This document shows positions 44,893 through 53,048 of a stretch of DNA of 64,000 nucleotides, piece by piece. A model generated the notes under the pieces. It saw only the letters and a program-made list of their open reading frames with translations, made no database searches and was not told the DNA's origin. The number at the start of each line of letters is the position of its first letter. Positions within the stretch are counted from its first letter, which is position 1. Source of the DNA: Candidatus Methylomirabilis sp. (GTDB lineage Bacteria > Muiribacteriota > Ozemobacteria > Ozemobacterales > Ozemobacteraceae); contig DYKG01000006.1 in the NCBI GenBank assembly GCA_020722725.1, positions 1-64,000 of the forward strand, in the 5' to 3' direction. A program made the position numbers and the translations under genes.

Positions 44893-47016
44893 ATGAAAAT
44901 AAGCACCAGATTCATTGTTTCGATTTCTTTTGTAGTAGGTGTTTTTTCATTGGGTTTGGTTTATGCACAGAGATTCTTCATCGATGAACTGTCAGCCGAC
45001 CAGCAGAAATCTTTTGAAGCATTCGCCGAAGATGTTTTTCTTAATGAAGCAAAGTCCAGAGAAAAGGCAATAATTGATGGATTTCGACAGCTTGGGCAAA
45101 AAGCGCTTGGAGAGGCTTCTTTTTTCTCAAGATTGCCAGAGATTCAAGAGATATATCGGTTTTGTGCTACTGGCAACATGGATGATGAGACAGACCCTGT
45201 AGTTCAGGAAGGTCGCCAGAGATTGCGCGGGTTTATGAAGCCATTTATAAAAGGCTATTGCACTCAGACAGGGTCAGAATTTTTTAAGATTCATTTTCAC
45301 CTCCCCGACTCTCGCAGCCTTTCCAGGCTTTGGCGCGATGGCTGGCAGGTTAAAAGAGATGGACAGAAACTTGATGTTTCAGACGATTTGAGTTCATTTC
45401 GCAAAACGGTTGTTGAAATTAATCAGCCCCCACACAAACCAATTGTTGGCATAGAAGTCGGAGAAGCTGGCTTTGCTCTTCGAGGAATCTCGCCGGTTAC
45501 AGCTGAAAATGGCGGCCATCTTGGGTCTTGCGAAGTTTTGGTTCTTTTCGAGGATGTTATCGAGGCAAATCACGTTGATTCCAGCTATGAAATAGCTGTT
45601 TATCTAAAGTCTGAATTTTTACCAATCGCCAAAGACCTTCAGGATTCCGTTCGGTTCCCGGTTCTTGACGGAAAATATGTCTTTACCTCTTCTACAGCCA
45701 GAGCAATCACTGATCCGGTTATAAGTTCTGCTCTATTGGCGCGCGGAGAGAAAAAATCCTGCTTTGAAGTGCTTGGCGGCAAAATGGTTTATGTCTTTCC
45801 AGTGAACGATTATAGAGGTGCTGTGGTAGGTGTAATGGCACTTGTTTATGATCTTGCAAAAGTCAATTTCACTCGTAATGCATTTATCGAGGCTGGTCAA
45901 AGGGCAGTGTCCCACATTAGTTCCAAATTTGTTGCCGGTACTATTCTGGTGCTTTTAATAGTTATTTTCATTCTTAAAATTCTTATAAACCGCATTCTTG
46001 GGCCATTGTATGGTTTGGTAAAACTGGCAAATCAGGTAGCAATTGGTGATCTGACTGAAGAGCTCAATTTTACAAGCAAGGATGAGATTGGTGACCTTGT
46101 AAAATCAATCAACCTGATGATCCAGAGTTTGAGGTTGAAAGAAAACGAGGCGAGGGAAATTGCTTCGGGCAACCTTGGAATAGAAGTTAAGGTTCAATCG
46201 GAAAAAGATTCCATGGGGGCTGCATTCAGGACTATGGTTAAGAACTTAAATGAAATTCTCGGCAAAATTAAAGAAGTTGTGAACAAAATTAATATCGAGA
46301 GCAATGCATTAAAAGATTGCTCTGTAAGCTTATCCAACCAGGCGATTGAATCTGCGTCCTCGATTGAAGAGATCAGCAGTTCAATGCATGAAATAGACGG
46401 GCAGTCACAGCAAAATTCAAGCAATGCTACAGGTGCCATAGATCTGGTAAATCAGACAAAACTCCTGTCTGAAAAGGGATTGATTAAAATGAAAGAAATG
46501 AATGCCGCCATAAACAGCATTCATGAATCCGGTCAGAACGTCAAGAAGATAATCAAGGTCATCGATGACATAGCTTTTCAAACAAATCTTCTTGCGCTTA
46601 ATGCGGCGGTTGAATCTGCCAGAGCTGGTAGACACGGAAAAGGATTCGCAGTGGTGTCTGAAGAGGTTCGAAATCTTGCAGCACGAAGTGCAAATGCGGC
46701 AAAAGAGACTTCTGATTTGCTTGAGGAATCATTCAGATATGCCAATAGCAGTGTCGAAATAGTGCAGAAAACCAGTTTGTCTTTCGATGAGATAAACGCT
46801 TCAGTTCAAAAAGTGGCAGTATTGGTCGAAGAAATAGTTATCGCAAGCAAAGAACAATCTACTGGAGTTTCAATGATAACCCAGGGGCTGAGTCAGGTTG
46901 ACCAGAGCGTTCAATCTGTTTCGGCAATTTCTGAAGAAACTTCTTCTGCTGCCGAAGAATTGGCAGAAAAGGCAAAAGAGCTTAGCCGGCTTCTTGAAAG
47001 ATTCAGGTTTTCATAA
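44893..47016 (+). CDS. Methyl-accepting chemotaxis protein
   Basis: A 707-aa chemoreceptor. TM1 (about 8-26) is followed by a periplasmic ligand domain of about 320 residues, then TM2 (about 353-371), HAMP (about 375-430) and a signalling domain whose hairpin tip reads [38 protein letters not shown]. There is no CheR-tethering pentapeptide at the C terminus. The ORF track starts at 44812 inside the porin gene; GGGAGAGGG before the ATG at 44893 decides the start. The ligand domain looks dCache-like or single-Cache-like, but I cannot resolve it. Confidence 0.95.
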   Translation: MKISTRFIVSISFVVGVFSLGLVYAQRFFIDELSADQQKSFEAFAEDVFLNEAKSREKAIIDGFRQLGQKALGEASFFSRLPEIQEIYRFCATGNMDDETDPVVQEGRQRLRGFMKPFIKGYCTQTGSEFFKIHFHLPDSRSLSRLWRDGWQVKRDGQKLDVSDDLSSFRKTVVEINQPPHKPIVGIEVGEAGFALRGISPVTAENGGHLGSCEVLVLFEDVIEANHVDSSYEIAVYLKSEFLPIAKDLQDSVRFPVLDGKYVFTSSTARAITDPVISSALLARGEKKSCFEVLGGKMVYVFPVNDYRGAVVGVMALVYDLAKVNFTRNAFIEAGQRAVSHISSKFVAGTILVLLIVIFILKILINRILGPLYGLVKLANQVAIGDLTEELNFTSKDEIGDLVKSINLMIQSLRLKENEAREIASGNLGIEVKVQSEKDSMGAAFRTMVKNLNEILGKIKEVVNKINIESNALKDCSVSLSNQAIESASSIEEISSSMHEIDGQSQQNSSNATGAIDLVNQTKLLSEKGLIKMKEMNAAINSIHESGQNVKKIIKVIDDIAFQTNLLALNAAVESARAGRHGKGFAVVSEEVRNLAARSANAAKETSDLLEESFRYANSSVEIVQKTSLSFDEINASVQKVAVLVEEIVIASKEQSTGVSMITQGLSQVDQSVQSVSAISEETSSAAEELAEKAKELSRLLERFRFS

Positions 47017-47074
47017 AATAGAATTTTTTGAATTGTTTTGCTGCAAGCAGTACCTTCTCGTACGGCAAAGCTTG

Positions 47075-47083
47075 TGTTATACT
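47075..47083 (+). promoter_or_regulatory. Extended -10 promoter before the CBM-like gene
   Basis: TG-T-TATACT followed by TTAA is identical over 12 nt to the element before glmM. It lies 35 nt upstream of the start codon. No good -35 box is seen. Confidence 0.5.
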
Positions 47084-47117
47084 TTAATTGCATTAGATAA
47101 CAGAAAGAAAAAGGTTC

Positions 47118-47861
47118 ATGACCAGCAACGGCGAAATTGCGGTACAGCGCAAGGCGGATAATTCGACCCGGGATGCCAGGGGTGCAGCACTTGACGCGCC
47201 ATTTACCCGGCCTTTCGAGGGCTTTTCCTATGTCAAGAAAGACTGGGTTGACTACGAAGATGGCATAGAGGCCGTCATTCTAAATTCGACCTTTGGGCAA
47301 ATCAATTTGCCCGCAAACTGGAATCATGTGGAAAGCTTTAACATGATGCCAGAGTGGGGCAGTGCTCCTCTCAGACGCTCATGGGTTCTCCGCCTTCCAA
47401 CCCACCTCAACGGTGAAGAACGCTATCTGTATCATTATTATTTCCAGGTTCGATACGATGATGGCTCTGAAAAATTCAGTGACACGTTCACTCAACTTAT
47501 CATGCCTCGCGATATTGAGTATATTGATCATTCCGGAACCTGTTCCCACATAGTTCTCCACTGGAGTATCGACGGTTGGAGTTACCCTCAGAATACCGAA
47601 TTAGAGGTCGAAGGTATCGAATGGGGTGAGGAATTCTCGGTCAGCCAGGCACCATATCGTTCTGGTGACCGGCTTTATGAAAGAGGTCGTCTTTTTTCGA
47701 TGCAGCGCCTGCCTTCACCCAGAAGATTTTTTGCAACAATCTGGGCTCCCAGGGGTTCGGTGCTGAATTATTGTTTTGTTCTGGTGAATACCGATGCTGA
47801 TGGAAATATTTACAAGCGCTGGGATAACAACTGCGGCAACAATTTTAAAATGACTATTTAG
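47118..47861 (+). CDS. Protein with CBM25-like carbohydrate-binding modules
   Basis: A 247-aa protein without a signal peptide. The C terminus, KRWDNNCGNNFKMTI, resembles the WDNNGG-N end of CBM25/CBM53-type starch-binding modules. The body (WVLRLPTHLNGEERYLYHYYFQVRYDDGSEKFSD; then HIVLHWSIDGWSYPQNT) looks like two stacked beta-sandwich units. A cytoplasmic glycogen-binding role would fit, but no catalytic domain is attached and this is inference. It precedes the isochorismatase-like gene by 19 nt. Confidence 0.55.
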   Translation: MTSNGEIAVQRKADNSTRDARGAALDAPFTRPFEGFSYVKKDWVDYEDGIEAVILNSTFGQINLPANWNHVESFNMMPEWGSAPLRRSWVLRLPTHLNGEERYLYHYYFQVRYDDGSEKFSDTFTQLIMPRDIEYIDHSGTCSHIVLHWSIDGWSYPQNTELEVEGIEWGEEFSVSQAPYRSGDRLYERGRLFSMQRLPSPRRFFATIWAPRGSVLNYCFVLVNTDADGNIYKRWDNNCGNNFKMTI

Positions 47862-47880
47862 ACAGGAGAAAGTCAGACAA

Positions 47881-48450
47881 ATGAGACACCCCGACATTCT
47901 TGCCCGTGAAGGAAGCGTGCTACTGATTGCAGACGTGCAGAAAAAGTGCATCAAACCGATTTACAAAAAAGAGGCGATGATCAATAATATCAAGACCCTT
48001 GTGTCATTCGCAGGTATGATCGGCCTTCCAGTGGTTCTAACCGAACTTGCTCCGGCAAAATTCGGCGGCACCATCGAAGAAATTCAAAAACTGGTTCCAA
48101 GACTGGAGCCAATTAAAAGAAGCCGATATAGCGCTTTTGCCAACGAAGATCTCACCCTGCGTTTCGAGGCAATGAACACGAATACCATCATTGTTGCAGG
48201 AATGGAAGCGCACATTTCCGTCTGTCAGACAGTTCTCGATGCAATAACCAGAGGTTTCAGGGTGCATGTGGTTCTTAATGCCACCAGCGCCCGCAAGAAA
48301 GTCAACTGGAACACGGCAATTGGAAAAATGCGTGCTGCCGGTGCAGTTATCACCACCATGGAAATGCTTATGCACGAAATCATCGGTCGGGTTGATGATC
48401 CGCAGTATGAAAAGATTGCCGAACTTGCCAGGCGGGAATTTGACCTTTGA
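47881..48450 (+). CDS. Isochorismatase-family hydrolase
   Basis: A 189-aa cysteine hydrolase of the isochorismatase/nicotinamidase superfamily. The catalytic triad residues can be seen in VLLIADVQKK (Asp), the LAPAKFGG region (Lys) and MEAHISVCQTVLDA (Cys). It lacks the zinc-binding DxHxxxxxH pattern of nicotinamidases, so the substrate is probably different. ACAGGAG is the likely ribosome-binding site. It overlaps the P-loop ATPase gene by one base, and both may belong to the oxidoreductase operon. Confidence 0.88.
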   Translation: MRHPDILAREGSVLLIADVQKKCIKPIYKKEAMINNIKTLVSFAGMIGLPVVLTELAPAKFGGTIEEIQKLVPRLEPIKRSRYSAFANEDLTLRFEAMNTNTIIVAGMEAHISVCQTVLDAITRGFRVHVVLNATSARKKVNWNTAIGKMRAAGAVITTMEMLMHEIIGRVDDPQYEKIAELARREFDL

Positions 48451-49187
48451 TGATTCCCTCATTTTTCTCCGGTCCGGCACCGGTAACTTTTCTGATCGGC
48501 GGTGCCGGCGCCGGCAAAACGGAACTTTCACTGAATCTTGCCACCTGGGAAGCATCCCGGTTCAAGCAGGTAAGTCTGGTTGACCTTGATATTGTTAACC
48601 CGTTTTTTCGGGTGCGAAAACTGAAAGACCAGATTGAAAAGCTGGGGGTGCACATTATTTTCCCCGACCTTCGGGTTGCCTCTGGCGATATTCCCGGGTT
48701 ACCAGGAGCGGCCTGGGGTGCTATGGAAAATCTTGAAACAGCCGTGGTTTGCGATATTGGGGGTGGCGAGCCTGGTTTGCGACCGCTTGGCCGCATGAAA
48801 GATCATGCTGATCAGCGTCAGGCCAATGTTTTTTTTGTGATCAACCCGTATCGCCCTGGATTTTCAACGGTTGCTGAACTTGAAAAAAGCTACAGTCTTT
48901 TAAGTGAATTGAGTGCCATGAAAGCCACTTGTCTGGTCGCCAACCCCAATATTTCCGGTGAAACTTCGCCAGAGATTTTTCGTGAAGGAATGGCCGTTAT
49001 TCGCGAATTCTCGCAGCATAAAAAGGTTAAAATCGCCTTTTCCATTGCTGATGCAGGCCTTGCCGAAATTTTCAAGAGCGCACCAGTAAAAGCTCCAGAA
49101 TTTTTTGATGGTTCCGAAGGGCTTATGTTGGCCATTAGACGCTATTGGGATGTTCCATGGCAATTCGGCGATAATGCAAACCATTGA
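48450..49187 (+). CDS. P-loop ATPase of the ParA/MinD-like group, oxidoreductase-linked
   Basis: A 245-aa SIMIBI-type ATPase. Walker A is GGAGAGKTE (about 18-26), with the next motif DLDIVNPFFR and then VVCDIGGGEPGLRPLGR, as in ParA/MinD-like proteins. It has no partner ParB or MinE here. Located just upstream of a 2-oxoacid:ferredoxin oxidoreductase, it may help assemble or regulate that enzyme; this is inference. TTG at 48447 is an alternative start; ATG at 48450 overlaps the previous stop codon and is preferred. Confidence 0.75.
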   Translation: MIPSFFSGPAPVTFLIGGAGAGKTELSLNLATWEASRFKQVSLVDLDIVNPFFRVRKLKDQIEKLGVHIIFPDLRVASGDIPGLPGAAWGAMENLETAVVCDIGGGEPGLRPLGRMKDHADQRQANVFFVINPYRPGFSTVAELEKSYSLLSELSAMKATCLVANPNISGETSPEIFREGMAVIREFSQHKKVKIAFSIADAGLAEIFKSAPVKAPEFFDGSEGLMLAIRRYWDVPWQFGDNANH

Positions 49188-49212
49188 AATTTTCCCGCCA
49201 CGGTAGTATTAA
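49184..49212 (+). promoter_or_regulatory. Candidate promoter of the 2-oxoacid oxidoreductase operon
   Basis: TTGAAA (49184-49189), a 17-nt spacer, then TATTAA (49207-49212). It lies in the only gap of the region (97 nt) before the first gamma-subunit gene. The small GGGC-ATTTT-GCCC hairpin at 49236-49248 would be in the leader. Confidence 0.45.
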
Positions 49213-49284
49213 TTTATAAGATAAAGGCTTTTATCGGGCATTTTGCCCAAATCAACATGGAAGCCTATACAAGGAGACAAGATA

Positions 49285-49839
49285 ATGAGAAAGGAAACCG
49301 AAGAAATCATCATGGCGGGCTTCGGTGGTCAGGGCATACTTTTTCTCGGAAAAGTCCTGGCCGAGGTCGGATTGGCCAGTGGCAGCAAGGTTTCATGGAT
49401 TCCATCTTACGGTCCGGAAATGCGTGGCGGAACCGCGAACTGTTCGGTCGTGATTTCTCAGCATGAAATTGCTTCCCCGATCGTATTGGAACCTGATACA
49501 CTGATTGCTATGAACCGTCCATCGGTGACCAGGTTCGAGCCAAAAGTCAAGGCTGGTGGAACGATGATCTACAATTCATCGCTGATCGATGTGAAAGATT
49601 TCCGCAAAGACATCAGGGCTTTTGCGGTTCCGGCCAGTCAGATGGCTATCGAAATGGGTAACGATAAAGTGGCGAATGTTATAATGGCAGGGGCGTATGC
49701 AAAGCTGAGTGGCCTTTTCAATTACGATCAGGTGATCAGCGCTTTTCCAAATTTCATGCCTTCATCCAAGAAAGAATTACTTGATATAAACATCAATGCT
49801 TTCAAAAAAGGATATGAATACGCAGCAACTTTAAACTGA
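49285..49839 (+). CDS. 2-oxoacid:ferredoxin oxidoreductase gamma subunit (first copy)
   Basis: Gamma domain of a 2-oxoacid:ferredoxin oxidoreductase, a CoA- and TPP-dependent enzyme that decarboxylates 2-oxoacids and reduces ferredoxin. Hallmarks are IIMAGFGGQGILFLGKVLAE and SWIPSYGPEMRGGTANC. The length of 184 aa is normal. The ORF track begins at 49243, but AAGGAGA before the ATG at 49285 fixes the start. A close paralogue is encoded at the other end of the operon (52024-52620). Confidence 0.93.
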   Translation: MRKETEEIIMAGFGGQGILFLGKVLAEVGLASGSKVSWIPSYGPEMRGGTANCSVVISQHEIASPIVLEPDTLIAMNRPSVTRFEPKVKAGGTMIYNSSLIDVKDFRKDIRAFAVPASQMAIEMGNDKVANVIMAGAYAKLSGLFNYDQVISAFPNFMPSSKKELLDININAFKKGYEYAATLN

Positions 49840-49885
49840 CTTTTGTTACCGGGCAACTGGAAAAATCACTGGAGGAATTAATCAA

Positions 49886-50098
49886 ATGTCCAAATGGGTT
49901 ATTAATGAGAATCTCTGCAAGGGCTGCGGCATCTGTATTGCCCGCTGTCCGCTGAAAATCCTGGGTTTTGCTGACCATCTTACTCCCAAGGGAATTCACC
50001 CGGCAACGATTTTGAACGAGGAAAAATGTACCAGTTGTGCAATCTGTGCCAGAAGCTGCCCAGACGTCGCAATTGAAATCTTCAAAGAAGAAAAATAA
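49886..50098 (+). CDS. Ferredoxin-like delta subunit, 2x[4Fe-4S]
   Basis: A 70-aa dicluster ferredoxin, the delta subunit of the 2-oxoacid oxidoreductase. The two cluster motifs are CKGCGICIARCP and CTSCAICARSCP. It passes electrons from the TPP/Fe-S catalytic subunits to free ferredoxin. It lies between the gamma and alpha genes, 10 nt before alpha. Confidence 0.95.
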   Translation: MSKWVINENLCKGCGICIARCPLKILGFADHLTPKGIHPATILNEEKCTSCAICARSCPDVAIEIFKEEK

Positions 50099-50108
50099 GG
50101 AGACAAAA

Positions 50109-51191
50109 ATGGCAAAGGTACTGATGAAAGGAAATGAAGCAATCGGCGAAGCAGCTGTGTTGGCCGGTTGTCGTTATTATTTTGGTTATCCGATTACTCC
50201 ACAGTCTGAGCTGCCGGCATATTTGTCCAAGCGCCTTCCTCAGGTCGATGGCGTTTTTGTTCAGGCCGAAAGCGAAGTTGCTGCAATCAATATGGTTTAT
50301 GGTGCCGGCAGCGCCGGTGCCCGAGTTATGACTTCGAGCTCAAGCCCTGGTATCAGCCTTAAACAGGAAGGCATTTCTTACATTGCCGGTGCTGAAGTTC
50401 CATGTCTGATTGTCAACGTTGTGCGTGGCGGTCCCGGTCTTGGAAATATTGCTCCAGCCCAGTCCGATTACTGGCAGGCAACCCGCGGTGGCGGCCATGG
50501 TGATTATCGAACTCTGGTTCTTGCCCCCAATTCCGTCCAGGAAATGGCTGATATGACCATTGAAGGTTTTGAACTGGCTGACCGGTTCCGAAATCCGGTG
50601 TTGCTGCTTAGCGATGGCGTTCTTGGCCAGATGATGGAGCCAGTCAATCTGCCCGAACCCAGGGATTATGATGTTAACAGCAAAAAGTGGGCTCTGGGTT
50701 ACCCCGGCAAGGATAAAGCCGAGCGCAATCTGTGCTCATCCATCTTCCTGGATGTGGAAGAACTTGAAGAGCATAACTGGCATCTCTATCAGAAATATCA
50801 GGTTATGACAGATCTGTTCAGTGAAGGCCAATACAAAGACTTTGCAGTTGAAGAGCATCTTTGTGATGATGCTGAAATTATTCTCGTCGGCTACGGCATT
50901 ATTTCGAGAATTCTCAAAACGGTTGTGGAAAAATGCCGCAAACGTGGTATTAAAGCAGGCCTGCTGCGCCCCAAAGTTCTCTGGCCATTCCCGACTAAAG
51001 CAATTCAGCGTCTGGCTGATAAGGCCGCAAACTTTCTTTGTGTCGAAATGTCATGCGGACAGATGGTCGAAGATGTCAAGCTTGCAGTAAATGGCAAGAA
51101 ACCTGTATATTTCTTCGGCCGCACCGGCGGAACAATTCCTTCTGACTTTGAAATTCTCAACGAAGTTGATAAAATAGTAAGACCCGACTGA
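50109..51191 (+). CDS. vorB: 2-oxoacid:ferredoxin oxidoreductase alpha subunit (VorB-like)
   Basis: The pyrimidine-binding alpha subunit (360 aa). The start MAKVLMKGNEAIGEAAVLAGCRYYFGYPITPQSE is that of proteins annotated as 3-methyl-2-oxobutanoate (2-ketoisovalerate) oxidoreductase VorB or KorA; which branched-chain or other oxoacid is used cannot be told from sequence alone. GGPGLGNIAPAQSDYWQATRGGGHGDYR is also characteristic. The ORF track begins at 50037 inside the ferredoxin gene; AAGGAGAC before the ATG at 50109 is decisive. Confidence 0.9.
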   Translation: MAKVLMKGNEAIGEAAVLAGCRYYFGYPITPQSELPAYLSKRLPQVDGVFVQAESEVAAINMVYGAGSAGARVMTSSSSPGISLKQEGISYIAGAEVPCLIVNVVRGGPGLGNIAPAQSDYWQATRGGGHGDYRTLVLAPNSVQEMADMTIEGFELADRFRNPVLLLSDGVLGQMMEPVNLPEPRDYDVNSKKWALGYPGKDKAERNLCSSIFLDVEELEEHNWHLYQKYQVMTDLFSEGQYKDFAVEEHLCDDAEIILVGYGIISRILKTVVEKCRKRGIKAGLLRPKVLWPFPTKAIQRLADKAANFLCVEMSCGQMVEDVKLAVNGKKPVYFFGRTGGTIPSDFEILNEVDKIVRPD

Positions 51192-51208
51192 AAGGAGCCA
51201 GGGATAAC

Positions 51209-51961
51209 ATGAAACAGGTTTTTAAAAGACCGGAAAGCTTGAGCAAAACTCCGTTCCACTATTGCCCCGGCTGCGATCACGGGGTAGTTCATCGCCTTGT
51301 TGGCGAAGCGATTGACGAACTCGAACTCAAGAACCGGGCGATTGGTGTTGCACCGGTTGGTTGCTCGGTTTTCGCCTATGATTATTTTGATTTTGATTTC
51401 AATCAGGCACCCCATGGGCGTGCTCCGGCAGTTGCAACCGGCATTAAGCGCACTCGACCTGACGCAATCGTTTTCACTTACCAGGGCGATGGTGATCTTG
51501 CTGCAATTGGCACCGCTGAAATCATTCATGCAGCCAACCGTGGCGAAAATATTACGGTAATCTTTATTAATAACGCAATTTACGGCATGACTGGTGGTCA
51601 GATGGCTCCAACCACTCTGATCGGCATGAAGACAGCTACTTCGCCCTATGGCCGCGATGCTTCTACTGCTGGCAACCCGATCAGGATGAGTGAAATAATC
51701 GCAACTCTCGAAAGCCCGGCTTATGTAACCCGCGTTGCGGTAAACAATCCTGCCAACCTGATGAAAGCGAAAAAGGCCATTTACAATGCTTTTAAACTTC
51801 AGAAAGAAGGCAAAGGTTTTTCTTTCGTTGAAGTGGTTTCGATCTGCCCGACCAACTGGGGCAAGAAACCGGCAGATTCGCACAAATGGTTGGCCGAAAA
51901 CATGTTGCCGGTATTCCCCCCGGGAACTTTCAAAGACGTTCATGGCGTTGAAAAAGCGTAA
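51209..51961 (+). CDS. 2-oxoacid:ferredoxin oxidoreductase beta subunit, TPP-binding
   Basis: The thiamine-diphosphate-binding beta subunit (250 aa). The HYCPGCDHGVVHRL cysteine region and the TPP motif GDGDLAAIGTAEIIHAANRGENITVIFINNAIYGMTGGQ are clear. It pairs with alpha to form the active site. It is 17 nt after alpha; a stem-loop in the next gap (51969-51993) separates it from the second gamma gene. Confidence 0.93.
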   Translation: MKQVFKRPESLSKTPFHYCPGCDHGVVHRLVGEAIDELELKNRAIGVAPVGCSVFAYDYFDFDFNQAPHGRAPAVATGIKRTRPDAIVFTYQGDGDLAAIGTAEIIHAANRGENITVIFINNAIYGMTGGQMAPTTLIGMKTATSPYGRDASTAGNPIRMSEIIATLESPAYVTRVAVNNPANLMKAKKAIYNAFKLQKEGKGFSFVEVVSICPTNWGKKPADSHKWLAENMLPVFPPGTFKDVHGVEKA

Positions 51962-51968
51962 AAATCTG

Positions 51969-51993
51969 CGCGGCTTTCACGGTGAAAGCCGCG
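51969..51993 (+). other. Strong intercistronic hairpin between beta and second gamma genes
   Basis: CGCGGCTTTCAC-G-GTGAAAGCCGCG is a perfect palindrome around a single base (an effective 9- to 10-bp stem with a short loop). No T run follows, so it is more likely a message-stability or processing element than a terminator. Confidence 0.65.
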
Positions 51994-52023
51994 TAATTGT
52001 AATAAATTCCGAGGAGGCATTTT

Positions 52024-52620
52024 ATGTCGTCAAAAGTTGAAAGAATTATTCTCGCTGGATTCGGTGGCCAGGGCATTCTCTTTCTAGGAAAGGTGCTGGC
52101 GGAAACCGGAATGCGAGCGGGCAAGAACGTTTCCTGGATCCCCTCATACGGACCGGAAATGCGGGGTGGAACCGCAAACTGCACCGTAATTCTTTCGGAA
52201 AATGAAATTGCGTCGCCGATGGTTACCGTTCCCGATACGGTTATTGCCATGAATCGCCCCTCGGTCGCCAGGTTCAACCTGAAAATAAAAGCCGGCGGCA
52301 TGTTGATGTATAATTCGTCGCTGATTGAACGCCAGGAATTTCGCGATGATATCAGACTTGTCGAAATTCCCGCGAGTGATATTGCCGAAGAACTGGGCAA
52401 CGGCAAGGTTGCCAACTTGGTCATGGCTGGGGCCTATGCCAAGTTCAGCAAGTTGTTTACCGTCGAAGATTTGTATAAGGCTCTTCCAGATTTTATGCCT
52501 GGCAGTAAAAAAGAGCTTCTCGAAATCAATCATACTGCCGTCGAAAAAGGCTTTAACTACGTTGAAGAAAAGAAATACATGTTCGGTCGTTATGTGTATT
52601 CCGTCTTCAAAGGTATTTAA
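52024..52620 (+). CDS. 2-oxoacid:ferredoxin oxidoreductase gamma subunit (second copy)
   Basis: A 198-aa paralogue of the protein at 49285-49839. The two share long stretches, for example AGFGGQGILFLGKVLAE, SWIPSYGPEMRGGTANC and IAMNRPSV. This copy has a C-terminal extension (KKYMFGRYVYSVFKGI). A GAGGAGG ribosome-binding site gives it independent translation. It ends the unit, ahead of a terminator. It may replace the first gamma under some conditions or serve another alpha/beta pair elsewhere. Confidence 0.92.
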   Translation: MSSKVERIILAGFGGQGILFLGKVLAETGMRAGKNVSWIPSYGPEMRGGTANCTVILSENEIASPMVTVPDTVIAMNRPSVARFNLKIKAGGMLMYNSSLIERQEFRDDIRLVEIPASDIAEELGNGKVANLVMAGAYAKFSKLFTVEDLYKALPDFMPGSKKELLEINHTAVEKGFNYVEEKKYMFGRYVYSVFKGI

Positions 52621-52649
52621 CCGTTTGTTTAAAATTTAAGTTTGAATGT

Positions 52650-52677
52650 CGGGGCGCATTGTGCGCCCCGCTCTTTT
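52650..52677 (+). terminator. Intrinsic terminator after the oxidoreductase operon
   Basis: CGGGGCGCA-TTG-TGCGCCCCG is a perfect 9-bp GC-rich stem followed by CTCTTTT. It lies between the second gamma gene and rsfS. Confidence 0.9.
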
Positions 52678-52695
52678 AAGGTTCGGAGGTTGAAA

Positions 52696-53046
52696 TTGGC
52701 TGCCAAGAAAAAGATTCCTGAATTGATGAAAATTATTGTCGATTCATTACGTGAAAAAAAGATCGAAAACCTCAGGGTTCTCGATGTTACCAGGCTCGTT
52801 AGTTACACAGATTATCTGGTAATCGGCACTGGAAATAATGGTCCTCATATTCAGGCGCTTGCCGATGCGGCCGCCGGCCTGATAAAAGTTCCCAATCAGC
52901 CTGGAGTACGCATTGAAAAAGATGCGGTTTCAAGCTGGGTTCTCATTGATGCTGATGATTTTATCGTTCATCTTTTCCAGCCAGAAGCAAGAAAGTTTTA
53001 CAAGCTCGAGCAACTCTGGGAAGACGCTGCTGACGTTGAGGTCTGA
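52696..53046 (+). CDS. rsfS: Ribosomal silencing factor RsfS
   Basis: RsfS (YbeB/Iojap) binds L14 and blocks subunit joining when nutrients are short. The family motif VLDVTRLVSYTDYLVIGTGNNGPHIQALAD and the C terminus DADDFIVHLFQPEARKFYKLEQLW are clear. The ORF track starts at 52642 within the terminator, which is implausible. The TTG at 52696 follows GGAGG by 6 nt and gives 116 aa, the normal length. Two bases separate it from rsmE. Confidence 0.95.
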   Translation: MAAKKKIPELMKIIVDSLREKKIENLRVLDVTRLVSYTDYLVIGTGNNGPHIQALADAAAGLIKVPNQPGVRIEKDAVSSWVLIDADDFIVHLFQPEARKFYKLEQLWEDAADVEV

Positions 53047-53048
53047 TT

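Noticed and set aside
47017-47074. Terminator after the chemoreceptor gene
   Set aside because: Only an imperfect hairpin (TTTTGC ... GCAAAG with GTAC pairs) is seen, with no T run.
51005-51943. 312-aa minus-strand ORF opposite the oxidoreductase alpha and beta genes
   Set aside because: A shadow of two conserved genes; no ribosome-binding site or recognisable domain.
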